A stretch of DNA of 51,222 bases from a virus. Below are positions 8,128 through 17,255 of the stretch, piece after piece. The stretch's first letter is position 1; the number at the start of each line of letters is the position of its first letter. Location: the IMG/VR virus record IMGVR_UViG_3300032116_000297, positions 1-51,222 of that record. One strand, written 5' to 3'. A program made the position numbers and the translations under genes. The notes under the pieces were generated by a model. That model was not told the origin of the DNA. It was given only the letters and a program-made list of their open reading frames with translations, and did not search any database.

Positions 8128-9723
8128 ATGGCTTCATCTTTAAATCCTGTTCTTACTACTACTCCGGGTGTTGTACCAACACACAATTTTGGATTGTGTG
8201 AAACATTTTCTTACGTCCCAGTAGAAGGAGCAGGAAGACCGCTTTATGCTAAAGCATCTTATATTACTAATCTCTCAGATATGTCTATATCTTTATCTGC
8301 GGGGGATTTGTTTATAGGCGCAGTAACTATAAAGGATCAAAATTCTGGTATTAATTGTGATGTGGTGTCAGACCCAGATAATGGGTTGAATGCTTTAAGA
8401 GTATTCACACAAGATTTAGAATCTGTTCATGATGATGTAACTATAGGAGATAAAAGTGGAAATAATTTTGCTACAATCAATGAAACATTTAGTGCATTAA
8501 ATGTTTTTAATGTGAATCCGGTTACATTAGCTCCCTCTACTAATTTTGATGCTTTTAGTAGGTTAAGGGTTTCTGAGCCTGTTACACTTTTTGATTCTTC
8601 TCACAGATATCAAGATAACGGATTATGGTCTTCTTTAACTGCTGTTGGTGGTATTTACAATTTTAATTCTAATCAAGGTTTAATTGATTTAACTGTTAAT
8701 ACCCTTTCTGGTTCTTCTGTCATTCGTGAAACTACTAAAGTTTTTTCTTATCAGCCTGGTAAAGGATTACTTAACATGAATACATTTGTCATGGCTTCGT
8801 CTGCTATTAACCTTAGACAACGTGTAGGTTACTTCGGAAAAAATAATGGATTTTATTTACAGTTAAATGATAATCAATTAAGTTTTGTTAAAAGAACTTT
8901 TGTCGGCGGAGTTGTTTCAGAAGTAATCAAAGATAAATCAGAATGGAACGGTGATAAATTAGACGGGACAGGTGCTTCAGGGTTTGTTTTAGATATCACT
9001 AAAGCTCAAATTCTTTGGATGGATCTTGAATGGTTGGGGGTAGGAACAGTTAGAATGGGGTTTGTTATTAATGGTCAATTTATTGTATGTCATTCTTTTC
9101 ATCATGCTAATGTAGAATCCTCTACCTATATTACAACCGCATGTTTACCTCTTAGATATGAAATTACTAACAAAGAAGCTACCGACTCTACACACACTTT
9201 AAAACAAATTTGTTCGACGATTATTTCTGAAGGAGGTTATGAATTAAGAGGAGCACAATACAATGCAATAACTCCTATCGGAACACCAAGAGACTTAACT
9301 GATCAAGGAACATTTTATCCGATAATTTCTTTGAGGTTAAAATCAACAAGAGCAGATGCTATTGCTATCTTATCTGCTCTTTCTCTTTTAGGAATTACTA
9401 ATAATGCTAATTACAATTGGAAAATTATTGGTAAAACTATTACTACAGGAGGGACCTGGATTTCACCAGAGAATGAATCTTCTATAGAATATAATATTAG
9501 TGCCTCTTCTTTTAATGGGGGAAGAGTTTTAGCTGGTGGATTTGCTGTAGGGTCTAACCAAGGATCTGTTCCTGTAAATCTTGCAAAAGAAGATTTATTT
9601 AAATTTCAATTAGAAAGAAATGGCTTATCTAATACTTTTTATGAAATTGTATTAGCAGTCGCATCAGATACAGCAGGATCCGATGTTTATGCTTCTATGG
9701 ATTGGGAGGAGATCACAAGATAA
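8128..9723 (+). CDS. Virion structural protein (fibre/adhesin type)
   Basis: 531 aa. The central segment FDAFSRLRVSEPVTLFDS (about residues 143-160) is a signature I associate with structural proteins of T4-like and other phages from marine and freshwater samples. The protein is beta-rich with no transmembrane segment or enzyme motif. It has its own late promoter and leads the block that continues into the baseplate hub. Attachment site in the particle is not determinable here. Confidence 0.65.
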   Translation: MASSLNPVLTTTPGVVPTHNFGLCETFSYVPVEGAGRPLYAKASYITNLSDMSISLSAGDLFIGAVTIKDQNSGINCDVVSDPDNGLNALRVFTQDLESVHDDVTIGDKSGNNFATINETFSALNVFNVNPVTLAPSTNFDAFSRLRVSEPVTLFDSSHRYQDNGLWSSLTAVGGIYNFNSNQGLIDLTVNTLSGSSVIRETTKVFSYQPGKGLLNMNTFVMASSAINLRQRVGYFGKNNGFYLQLNDNQLSFVKRTFVGGVVSEVIKDKSEWNGDKLDGTGASGFVLDITKAQILWMDLEWLGVGTVRMGFVINGQFIVCHSFHHANVESSTYITTACLPLRYEITNKEATDSTHTLKQICSTIISEGGYELRGAQYNAITPIGTPRDLTDQGTFYPIISLRLKSTRADAIAILSALSLLGITNNANYNWKIIGKTITTGGTWISPENESSIEYNISASSFNGGRVLAGGFAVGSNQGSVPVNLAKEDLFKFQLERNGLSNTFYEIVLAVASDTAGSDVYASMDWEEITR

Positions 9724-9727
9724 ACCT

Positions 9728-11329
9728 ATGAAAGTAACTACCGAACGTAGTGGTTTAGATGATAAAAAAATTCGAGATTTACGTACAAAGGGGTATACTA
9801 CTGATCAAATTTTAGCTATTTCTAGAGCACAGTCTGATCAATTAGGCACTTCTAATTCCACCGGTAAGTCTCCTTCACAGTCTGGTGTATCATCTGCTCA
9901 AGCCATTCATTTAGCGAATAACCCCAATTCTGATAAAATTTTGGGTGGTAATAAATTTGAAAAGTTTTTTGGTGGTAGTGTCGATGCTCTTTCTAAAGGA
10001 GCAACTTCATTTGAAAATTTGGGTACTAAAGTTAGCAACGCAGCACAGATAACCTATTCTAAAGTTTATGGTAATTATGCTCAAAATGTTGCAGTAGGAG
10101 TTGCCAACATAACAAACAACATAGATGGTATTTCTGGGGCTTTAAATCAAAGTTTAGATAAATTTTCTAAACAGATAGAAATTAATTTAACCCCTGTTTC
10201 AGAATTTGTAGGTTCTAGTTTGGCTACACTTACTGGTGTCATTGATGATCCGTTAGGACCAAAAGGATTAGGTAATGTTGCAACTAAACTTTTAAATTCC
10301 GTTTCTCCTGGTATGGGAGATAAAATTAATGGTTTAAATCAAAGTTTACAATTAGAAGTATTAGGTCGTTTGCCAGGACAAATAATGTCAGGTTTGGAAC
10401 GCATTTATCAAGGGGTTAAAGATTTATTATTAATACCTCTTAAAATATTGGCTGATATTTACAGTCAACTTTTAAGTATAATGAAGTCTTTATCTAATTT
10501 AGTCAATAGTGTCATTGATGGTTTTTTTAAATTACTTTTAAATTTTTTAGATAGTATTATTCCCATTCAATCTATTTTATCCCTACTAGATTCTGTTTCC
10601 ACTCTTGCGGGGCAAATAGGAGGTATAGCAGGAGCTTTTGGTATTAGTGCTGTTACTAATATTACAGGACAATTAGGTAATTTTACTTCTGCATTCTCAA
10701 ACGTACTTAGTAATCCTGTTGATTTTGCTGCTTCTTTTTTACCACCTCAAGTTACCGATGTTCTTAGTAAAATACAAGACCCTCAATCATTAATAGAAGG
10801 TATGTTACCAGGTGAAATTGGGGGTTTTCTTTCTGGTTTACAAAACCCTGAAAGACTTCTAGATCAATTTCTTCCTCCTGATTTGTTAAGCGGTTTAGCA
10901 AAAATATCAAATATGGCAGGATTAAATTTTACAGGAAATTTGGGTTTCGGTTCTAAATGCGCACTTGAACAAGTACAGGGATTTGCTTTAGCTGATGTAT
11001 TTCAAAATTTTAAAACTCATGCAGGTGTTGTAGGTCCTATTCTTGCTGGTAGACCTAATGCTCCTATCGGGTATATACCTGAGCTTAAAGAAGGTCATTC
11101 TGTCTCTCACTATAATGAAAAACGAAGGATAAATAAAAATCAATACACACCTTCCACATCTGGGGGAGGTAAAGGAGAATCAGCTTATGGTTATACAGAG
11201 GAAGATGGTCTTTTAAATGGACCTGGAATTTCAGAAACAAGAAATTCCGACGGTTCGATAACAAGAACCGTTAACGGAGTCACCGAAACCACACCACGAC
11301 CCAGATTTTCAGACATAGAAGCATCATAA
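9728..11329 (+). CDS. Putative baseplate/tail structural protein
   Basis: 533 aa from the ATG at 9728; an upstream in-frame ATG at 9683 lies inside the preceding gene and is rejected. The N-terminus (residues 15-45) looks like a small helical element (DDKKIRDLRTKGYTTDQILA). Residues about 215-310 are strongly hydrophobic and helical, with repeated Leu/Ile runs, like tape-measure or hub-associated proteins. The C-terminus is hydrophilic, Gly/Ser-rich. It directly precedes the gp5-like hub with a 1-nt gap, so a baseplate role is likely. No specific homologue recognised. Confidence 0.6.
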   Translation: MKVTTERSGLDDKKIRDLRTKGYTTDQILAISRAQSDQLGTSNSTGKSPSQSGVSSAQAIHLANNPNSDKILGGNKFEKFFGGSVDALSKGATSFENLGTKVSNAAQITYSKVYGNYAQNVAVGVANITNNIDGISGALNQSLDKFSKQIEINLTPVSEFVGSSLATLTGVIDDPLGPKGLGNVATKLLNSVSPGMGDKINGLNQSLQLEVLGRLPGQIMSGLERIYQGVKDLLLIPLKILADIYSQLLSIMKSLSNLVNSVIDGFFKLLLNFLDSIIPIQSILSLLDSVSTLAGQIGGIAGAFGISAVTNITGQLGNFTSAFSNVLSNPVDFAASFLPPQVTDVLSKIQDPQSLIEGMLPGEIGGFLSGLQNPERLLDQFLPPDLLSGLAKISNMAGLNFTGNLGFGSKCALEQVQGFALADVFQNFKTHAGVVGPILAGRPNAPIGYIPELKEGHSVSHYNEKRRINKNQYTPSTSGGGKGESAYGYTEEDGLLNGPGISETRNSDGSITRTVNGVTETTPRPRFSDIEAS

Positions 11330-11330
11330 C

Positions 11331-13610
11331 ATGAAAGAATATTACGGCAATTATTTAGGAATAGTAATAACTGGAGGAGAAAAAGACCCAGACCATAGAG
11401 GCAGAGTACAAATTTTCATACCACACATAATGCCTGCTCTTTATGAAGAGTGGAATCAAAAAGGAGAAGATATAACTTTTGAGGTTATTGGAGAAGGACT
11501 TGACGGTTCTTTGAATCCTATAATCGTAGAAAAGTTAAGAAAAATTTTACCATGGTCGGAATGTGCTGTACCTATAACAGGAGCTTCTCCTTCTTATAAA
11601 GGTAATACTTCAGGTTTTGTAAGTGAAGTGGTGAGAAATGTGGGCAGTGCAGCAGAAGCTGCTTTGTCTAAAGCTAAAGACTTTTTAGGACTGGACAACA
11701 ATACTCAAAATGCAACTTCAAATGATCGTGTGGTGCAAGGAGATCAAGCAACAGCTTTAGCGCTTACTCAGAGTGTAGCGGCAGCGGAAAAATCAGGAGC
11801 AGGTAATTGTGGTAGAGGTGTTTTCAATATTCTTACAGATGCTTATGGTTATTCTGCAAGCATTGGTAGTGCAAATGGACAAGATTGGGGTGATAAATTT
11901 GATCAATTAAAATTTAAAAAATATCCTATTAAAGATCCTAGACAAGCACCTCCTGGATCTTTTTTGGTTTATGACAGTGATGATAGAAGAGGACAACCCA
12001 GAACTTTAAGTAGAAAAACGGGTAAACCTACAGGAGGTTCACAATACGGACATGTAGAAACTGTCGGAGCAGATGGAAAATTTTATTTTGGAACCACCCC
12101 GGCTATTAATCCAGGTGGATCTGTTCCTCATAATTTTAGTGGTTATTATTATTTGCCACCAGAAGCTGCTCAACTAAGAGCTTTAGACAAAGCAGGACTT
12201 CCTAATGTATCTCCATCAGCACTCCCCCATGCCGCTCCTACTACGAGTATCGATCCATCTCCCACCAAAGAACAAAGTGCTGCAGCAGCTTTAGATAAAC
12301 AAATGACTCCTGATGCCCAAGCTGCAGCAGCTGCTGCATCTGGTCAGTGTCCTGGTCTCCCGGAAGGTGTTACTAAAAATGAATTAATAATGGCAATGAG
12401 AATAGCAGCTGCGGAGTCTGGTGTTGGAGTTCCTGGAGCTGATGTCAAAAATCAGGTATTTAATTTAGGAAGGCAAGTAACTAATGCTTTTGCCTTCGGG
12501 GGTAATAATACAGCAACTGAAAAATACTCTAATTTTTTTCCAAATAAAAAAGATTCTAGTGGTTTAGAATTTATAAAACAAAGACCAGATAAAGCACATA
12601 GAGTAGATACTGGATATATACAATGTAACAATGATGATAAAAAATTATATGGTTTACAAAATTCAGGATCTTATAGCTCGCAAGTGACTTCTTTAGCTAA
12701 ACATATAGCTAAACAAACAGCCAAAGATCCACAATTTAAATCTTTAGTAAATTCCGCTAAAACCTCAAGTGATTTTAAAAAAGCTGAAAGTTACAAACGA
12801 CCAGGAGGAAAACATCCCATTCCTGCTTATAATTTAGATACAGAAGCTAGATTAAGTGCTGGCGCTAAAGATGCATTTCAGGCTGAATTAAATAAAACTT
12901 TTGGAGGAGATCCTTGTGCTGCTTTAGCAGCTTACGATTCACAATACCCGTCAGCACCAAGTGTTCAAGAAATGATGGGGTCTGATTATAAAGAACCCGA
13001 TGTTCCTTCTTCAGATAATCAAGCCATTACACAAACACCAACTCCTCATCACGGAATATCAGGACCAAATACTAATAATCAAGCTTTGGGTATGTTTGGA
13101 TATGCTTCAGAAGGTCAGGCTGTTTGGGTTTTCTTTCGAGACGGTAATCCTTTATTTCCTGTTTACTTTGCGGCTTCATTTGGATCTAAAGAATGGGGTA
13201 ACATTTATCAGAATGCTTCTGATGCTTTTGGTAGTGGAACTAAAGGCACTGAAAAATTTATGGCAAATTTTTATGGTGGAGGGTTTTCTTCATCTTCTTC
13301 TACTAATGAATCTCCTTTAGGTGAAGGTTTTGCTTTTCAACTATTTGATAAAAACGGTTCTAATTTAACATTTGCTAAAGACCATACACAATTTAATTCT
13401 ATGTACAACCACGTACAAAGAGTTTTAGGTGACAACCATGATATAGTTGAAGCAAATAAAGAAATAAGAGTAAGAGGGAATTTTAATAATTTTGTAGAGC
13501 AAGATCTTTTTGTCACCGTTGGTAACTGGACTCAAGAAGCAATCGACGCTTCTGATGAAATACAAAAAATTATAAATGAAGCCATGGACGCCAAGTCACA
13601 AGACTCATAA
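11331..13610 (+). CDS. 5: Baseplate hub/spike protein, gp5-like, with two hydrolase-like domains
   Basis: 759 aa. Residues 1-90 (YYGNYLGIVITGGEKDPDHRGRV...) match the OB-fold start of T4 gp5-type hub proteins. Residues about 155-270 look like a CHAP/NlpC-type cysteine peptidase, with Cys160 in GNCGRG and His241 in YGHVETV. Residues about 350-530 look like a transglycosylase-type domain, with Glu362 in AAAESG and GYIQCN at 428-433. Residues from about 573 (HHGISGPN, GMFGYASEGQAVWVFF) return to the hub fold and lead into a C-terminal repeat region typical of the gp5 needle. T4 gp5 has a single lysozyme domain here, so two candidate hydrolase domains are unusual. Domain calls are from motifs only. 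Confidence 0.8.
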   Translation: MKEYYGNYLGIVITGGEKDPDHRGRVQIFIPHIMPALYEEWNQKGEDITFEVIGEGLDGSLNPIIVEKLRKILPWSECAVPITGASPSYKGNTSGFVSEVVRNVGSAAEAALSKAKDFLGLDNNTQNATSNDRVVQGDQATALALTQSVAAAEKSGAGNCGRGVFNILTDAYGYSASIGSANGQDWGDKFDQLKFKKYPIKDPRQAPPGSFLVYDSDDRRGQPRTLSRKTGKPTGGSQYGHVETVGADGKFYFGTTPAINPGGSVPHNFSGYYYLPPEAAQLRALDKAGLPNVSPSALPHAAPTTSIDPSPTKEQSAAAALDKQMTPDAQAAAAAASGQCPGLPEGVTKNELIMAMRIAAAESGVGVPGADVKNQVFNLGRQVTNAFAFGGNNTATEKYSNFFPNKKDSSGLEFIKQRPDKAHRVDTGYIQCNNDDKKLYGLQNSGSYSSQVTSLAKHIAKQTAKDPQFKSLVNSAKTSSDFKKAESYKRPGGKHPIPAYNLDTEARLSAGAKDAFQAELNKTFGGDPCAALAAYDSQYPSAPSVQEMMGSDYKEPDVPSSDNQAITQTPTPHHGISGPNTNNQALGMFGYASEGQAVWVFFRDGNPLFPVYFAASFGSKEWGNIYQNASDAFGSGTKGTEKFMANFYGGGFSSSSSTNESPLGEGFAFQLFDKNGSNLTFAKDHTQFNSMYNHVQRVLGDNHDIVEANKEIRVRGNFNNFVEQDLFVTVGNWTQEAIDASDEIQKIINEAMDAKSQDS

Positions 13611-13624
13611 ATTACTATTAACAT

Positions 13625-15331
13625 ATGGCTAAAATAATTAAAATTACACCTTCCCAATTTGCAAAAACACAAGCTCAAAGATATGATAATTTGGCTGCTT
13701 CTTTTGAGCAAATGGATCAACAATTTCCAGGACAAGGTTATGATCAATTAGCATTACAAAAAAGATTACAAGCCGTTGAAGAAAGATCAAAAGCTTCTCA
13801 AGATAGTGTTCCTTTATCTCCTACTGGAAGTTCTAGTGTTTTTTCTTCGGGTGGTTCTGGGTCTGGAGGGTCTGGGGGTTCTGGATTTGGTGGTGGTTCT
13901 GCAAATTCAAATAATTCAGATAGTTGTGGGGGAGGACAACGTAAAATACCTTGCCCGTTTTGCACTGGACAGGTTTTAGCGACTCAAAACGGAAAAGGGT
14001 CTTCTTCACAAACACTATTCCCTCGTTTACAAAATTTTCTTACAGCTGTTAGTGATTTAATTTCGGTTTTAACAATGGGTCAAAAAACAGTTTCACGCAG
14101 AGCGGCTTTGGGTGGAAAATGTGAAACTTGTGGTAATTCAGGATCTATAAAAGACCCAACAGACAGAAAATCTCAAGAAAGAGCCGCAGCGCAAATTTTA
14201 AAAAGCAATGCGGCTAAAATTAGAGAGCTAGAAACAAAATTAGGACATTCTCCCGGTGGCAGTATGTTAGAAAGAATTGCTGGTGCTAAGGTTACTATTG
14301 TGGGGAGAACTTTAAACAACGCTAAAAGTGTTACTGTTTTAAAAGGCAAAGCAGCTTATCCAGAATCTCAAGTAGTTAAAAAGGCTGTTCCTACTACAAA
14401 AGGACCCAAAAAAGGGGAAGGTACTAATCAAATTGTAGGCAATAACCCACCAGCAAATACTGGTGGAGGTTTATATTATATACAATGTGGTAATAAATTT
14501 AAAATGACCACGGGCGCTCAGGGTATTGAAATGATGTCATATGGTCCTATTAGTATAGATGGCACGCAAGTGAGAATTTCAGGGGCAGAAATTACGTTAG
14601 GTACTAATGGAGGACCTACTGTGGTTGAGGGTGATCATCTTCAACTTAATGGTAAAAGTATAGCTCTGACACCTTCAGGCAATGCTGGAGAAGTGGTTAT
14701 TCAAGGATCTGCTTCTTGTTCTGGTAATTTTAAAGCTGGTGGAGCTTATGTGGAGAATCTTTATGCTGCATCTATAACTTGTCCTTCTTCTCAAACTTCT
14801 ACTAAAGTGGCTGCAGGAACGACAGATTATGTTACAGGTCCTGCTAAGTGGGGTGGTTCAAGTTCAAGCTTTCCTAAATTAGCAATACAAAATTTATTAA
14901 AATGGGTAATGGACAGTACAACCGATTTTAATATGTTGGGTGGTATGCCACCTATCAACCCAAGAAGTATTTTAAAAACAATAGACAACATGTCTAATAT
15001 GATTTATAGTGTAATTCCGATAGAAACATCACCAACAGGATTATGTATTACTGCAGTGGGTATTGGTTTAGTTTATAATTATCCTCATTCTCATGCTTTG
15101 CCGGATGCAGCGCATTCACATGATGTGACTGTACCTGCTATAAGTCATGATGGCAATTCTTCAGCTGATGTGGTAAGACAAAAATTTGATGCAGGCGGTG
15201 GCAATTCTAAAGCACCTGTTGGCCCAACAGAAAATGGAAATCCTTTAGTTAAATTAGTTGGTGGTGTTATTGGTGGTATAAAAACAGCTGCTAGTGCATT
15301 TAGTGCTTTAGTTTTTCCATACACAGACTAA
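13625..15331 (+). CDS. Baseplate spike-like beta-helical protein with zinc-ribbon motif
   Basis: 568 aa. Residues 1-60 are helical; residues about 74-100 form a Gly/Ser linker. Two CxxC pairs follow: CPFC at 110-113 and CETCG at 166-170, like a DnaJ-type zinc-binding ribbon. Residues about 280-390 have the short alternating pattern of a beta-helix (ISIDGTQVRISGAEITLG). Near residues 488-500 the sequence PHSHALPDAAHSHD contains HxH motifs of the kind that bind metal in phage spike and fibre tips. It follows the hub gene by 14 nt. A central spike or tip protein is inferred. Confidence 0.62.
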   Translation: MAKIIKITPSQFAKTQAQRYDNLAASFEQMDQQFPGQGYDQLALQKRLQAVEERSKASQDSVPLSPTGSSSVFSSGGSGSGGSGGSGFGGGSANSNNSDSCGGGQRKIPCPFCTGQVLATQNGKGSSSQTLFPRLQNFLTAVSDLISVLTMGQKTVSRRAALGGKCETCGNSGSIKDPTDRKSQERAAAQILKSNAAKIRELETKLGHSPGGSMLERIAGAKVTIVGRTLNNAKSVTVLKGKAAYPESQVVKKAVPTTKGPKKGEGTNQIVGNNPPANTGGGLYYIQCGNKFKMTTGAQGIEMMSYGPISIDGTQVRISGAEITLGTNGGPTVVEGDHLQLNGKSIALTPSGNAGEVVIQGSASCSGNFKAGGAYVENLYAASITCPSSQTSTKVAAGTTDYVTGPAKWGGSSSSFPKLAIQNLLKWVMDSTTDFNMLGGMPPINPRSILKTIDNMSNMIYSVIPIETSPTGLCITAVGIGLVYNYPHSHALPDAAHSHDVTVPAISHDGNSSADVVRQKFDAGGGNSKAPVGPTENGNPLVKLVGGVIGGIKTAASAFSALVFPYTD

Positions 15332-15855
15332 ATGGTTTTAACAAATTCCGCTAAAAGTTTTCGACCAATTACCATACAATTTTCATCTGTGATACTATCA
15401 ATAGGAATAGAACGAGCCAATTCTAAAAACTCAATATAACTTCTTTGTCTTGCGCGATCTGGTAAAATTTGTTCACCAGACGTTATTGTAAAGGCAGTGT
15501 AAATTCTATCTTCTTCGCAACATGTTAAATTGTGAAATGATGTTGATAAAAGTTCTTTTCTTTTATTTTTTAAAAATTCCAAAGATTTTTCTCTATAAAA
15601 ATCCCCAGGGTCTTCTATATCATCTATGGTTTTATTATATGTGTAGTCTGGACCAAAATAATCATATTTTAACCGTTCATATGGGTGTATGGGAATTGAA
15701 GATAAGTTAGCAGTGACGTCACGGTCTAATGATGTCACCATATGAGTAAAGGAGGTAACATCATGTTTTATTTTTTGAAACTCAGGGGTTTCAAAAAAAG
15801 AAAGAGTATTTAAAAATGTAGAAGAAAGTTGAGCAACGGCTAAATCGTGGTCCAT
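15328..15855 (-). CDS. Unknown phage protein
   Basis: 175 aa, convergent with the spike gene and overlapping it by 4 nt at the stop codons. Mostly helical and acidic, with a Cys pair (LTCCEED) in the middle. A minus-strand TATAAATT sequence lies about 5 nt before the start. It is last in a minus-strand cluster headed by phoH. No family recognised. Confidence 0.6.
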   Translation of the reverse strand: MDHDLAVAQLSSTFLNTLSFFETPEFQKIKHDVTSFTHMVTSLDRDVTANLSSIPIHPYERLKYDYFGPDYTYNKTIDDIEDPGDFYREKSLEFLKNKRKELLSTSFHNLTCCEEDRIYTAFTITSGEQILPDRARQRSYIEFLELARSIPIDSITDENCMVIGRKLLAEFVKTI

Positions 15856-15872
15856 GATTTAATTTATAGGTT

Positions 15873-16364
15873 TTATATTAAAAGTTCACCTAAAAACCCT
15901 TCCCATTGTTCATGATGAGCTGCTATGTCTTTTTGTCCGTGATTATTAAAAATTGTTTTAGAAATTTGACGATAAAAAGAAGGAGAAGGCGCACCGTGAT
16001 ATTTCCATCTTTTTTCTAATGATTTGGCACAAAAAGACAAACTAATTAATGTTTTAGAAGCGAACTCTAATCCTATATCATCTATTAATGAAGGAATTAA
16101 ATCTTTAGGTTTATCAAAAAATTGATATATGGTTATAGCTACTCGATGACACTCGTCTTCAGAAGCTGCAAATTTGGCAGTTAAACAAATTAAACAAAGA
16201 GCATCTAAAGGGTTGGTAGTAAGAATTTTATCTTTTTCTATGATGATTTTGTTACCGATGGCTTCTCTTAAAGAAATTTTGGATGTATGATCTTCAAGAA
16301 ATAATTTCTTAATAATTTTACAATCTTTTTCACTATAGAGTTCTTCTATGAGTGCCAGAGGCAT
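15873..16364 (-). CDS. Unknown phage protein
   Basis: 163 aa, predicted helical, with several scattered Cys residues but no recognisable metal motif. It lies between phoH and the gene at 15328, 8 nt after phoH. A minus-strand CATAAGTA sits 5 nt before its ATG, so it may have its own late promoter. Function unknown. Confidence 0.6.
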   Translation of the reverse strand: MPLALIEELYSEKDCKIIKKLFLEDHTSKISLREAIGNKIIIEKDKILTTNPLDALCLICLTAKFAASEDECHRVAITIYQFFDKPKDLIPSLIDDIGLEFASKTLISLSFCAKSLEKRWKYHGAPSPSFYRQISKTIFNNHGQKDIAAHHEQWEGFLGELLI

Positions 16365-16369
16365 AAAAA

Positions 16370-16377
16370 TACTTATG
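16370..16377 (-). promoter_or_regulatory. Late promoter-like motif CATAAGTA
   Basis: Minus-strand CATAAGTA overlaps the phoH stop codon and ends 5 nt before the ATG at 16364. The same variant precedes the gp15-like gene. Confidence 0.4.
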
Positions 16378-17146
16378 CGATTTTAGTCTCACGATAGAGT
16401 TGAACTTTCTCAATAATAAATTTAAGAATTTCCGAACGCATAATGTCTTCTTTAGTAAATTCTACACAATAAATTCCTTGCTTCTGAGATTCTTCATCAT
16501 TGAATAAATCAAACATAGCTTTGAAACCAGATTGTTCTTTGTGTTTCAAATCCGTTTGCATAGGGTCTCCTAAAATAAAATATTTTGTAAATTTACCAAT
16601 ACGGGTTAAAGAAGTTAACAATTCTGAGAAATTGGCATTCTGTGCTTCATCCACAATGACAGCTTTAGCATTATAAGAAGCCCCACGAAGATAATTGACT
16701 GGCATACCTTTAACTCTTTCATCGGCATGAAGCCTTTTAATATCACCAGAAGGAAGAAGTTCTTCTAATTTGTCATTCAATACAGAGACGAAAAATTGGA
16801 GCTTTTGATCTGCATCTCCAGGTAATGTCCCCATAGAATGAGCGGCACTTTCTACAATAGTTCTTACATAAATGATATCACTAATTCTTTTAGAATTTAA
16901 AAGTTCCAAAGCCGAATAAACTGCCAATATAGATTTAGAAGTACCAGCAGGACCAGAAAGAAATATGATTCGAGTATCTTTGTCTGTGGCCAATTCTATA
17001 AAAGCTTTTTGTTTTTCTGTCCAATCTAATCCTCTCAAATTTAAAGTATAATCTATTTTTTCTCTTTGATGGACTCTAGGAGAAGTATCTTTGGTGGGTT
17101 GAGTATTAGTAGGATTGTTGGCTTTTGGTTTTTTAAGTTTTTTCAT
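16373..17146 (-). CDS. phoH: PhoH family P-loop ATPase
   Basis: 257 aa. Walker A is GPAGTSKS (residues 65-72) and Walker B is VIVDEAQN (163-170), with the PhoH arrangement FLSGPAGTSKS...LRGASYN. PhoH-family proteins are common in phages of aquatic bacteria; they are predicted ATPases linked to RNA metabolism, and their phage role is not settled. The N-terminal 30 residues are basic and Pro/Thr-rich and probably disordered. A hairpin resembling a terminator lies only 5 nt upstream of its ATG, so expression may be attenuated. Confidence 0.93.
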   Translation of the reverse strand: MKKLKKPKANNPTNTQPTKDTSPRVHQREKIDYTLNLRGLDWTEKQKAFIELATDKDTRIIFLSGPAGTSKSILAVYSALELLNSKRISDIIYVRTIVESAAHSMGTLPGDADQKLQFFVSVLNDKLEELLPSGDIKRLHADERVKGMPVNYLRGASYNAKAVIVDEAQNANFSELLTSLTRIGKFTKYFILGDPMQTDLKHKEQSGFKAMFDLFNDEESQKQGIYCVEFTKEDIMRSEILKFIIEKVQLYRETKIA

Positions 17147-17219
17147 GATATAAAAAAAGCAGTCCAGAAAGACTGCTTAAAATTAAAGAATAATAAAATG
17201 TTGATACTTTTGATAGCAT
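17133..17219 (-). CDS. Possible leader peptide before phoH
   Basis: A 28-aa frame (MLSKVSTFYYSL...) starts 6 nt after a minus-strand GATAAATA, the same spacing as the leaderless late genes. It runs through the hairpin at 17152-17178 and overlaps the phoH start out of frame. It could be a translated leader that affects the hairpin, or chance. No other support. Confidence 0.25.
   Translation of the reverse strand: MLSKVSTFYYSLILSSLSGLLFLYHEKT
17152..17178 (-). terminator. Terminator-like hairpin in phoH leader
   Basis: Read on the minus strand, AAGCAGTC-TTTCTG-GACTGCTT is an 8-bp perfect stem followed by a run of seven T. It has the form of a rho-independent terminator yet sits between a minus-strand promoter motif (17226-17233) and the phoH ATG at 17146, the arrangement of an attenuator. 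Confidence 0.6.
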
Positions 17220-17225
17220 CGTTAA

Positions 17226-17233
17226 TATTTATC
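17226..17233 (-). promoter_or_regulatory. Late promoter motif GATAAATA (phoH leader)
   Basis: Minus-strand GATAAATA about 80 nt upstream of phoH; the leader between them holds the hairpin and a possible short peptide. Confidence 0.45.
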
Positions 17234-17240
17234 CTTTAAA

Positions 17241-17248
17241 GTTAAATA
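17241..17248 (+). promoter_or_regulatory. Late promoter-like motif GTTAAATA
   Basis: GTTAAATA ends 7 nt before the ATG at 17256, back to back with the minus-strand motif at 17226. Confidence 0.4.
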
Positions 17249-17255
17249 TTAAACA

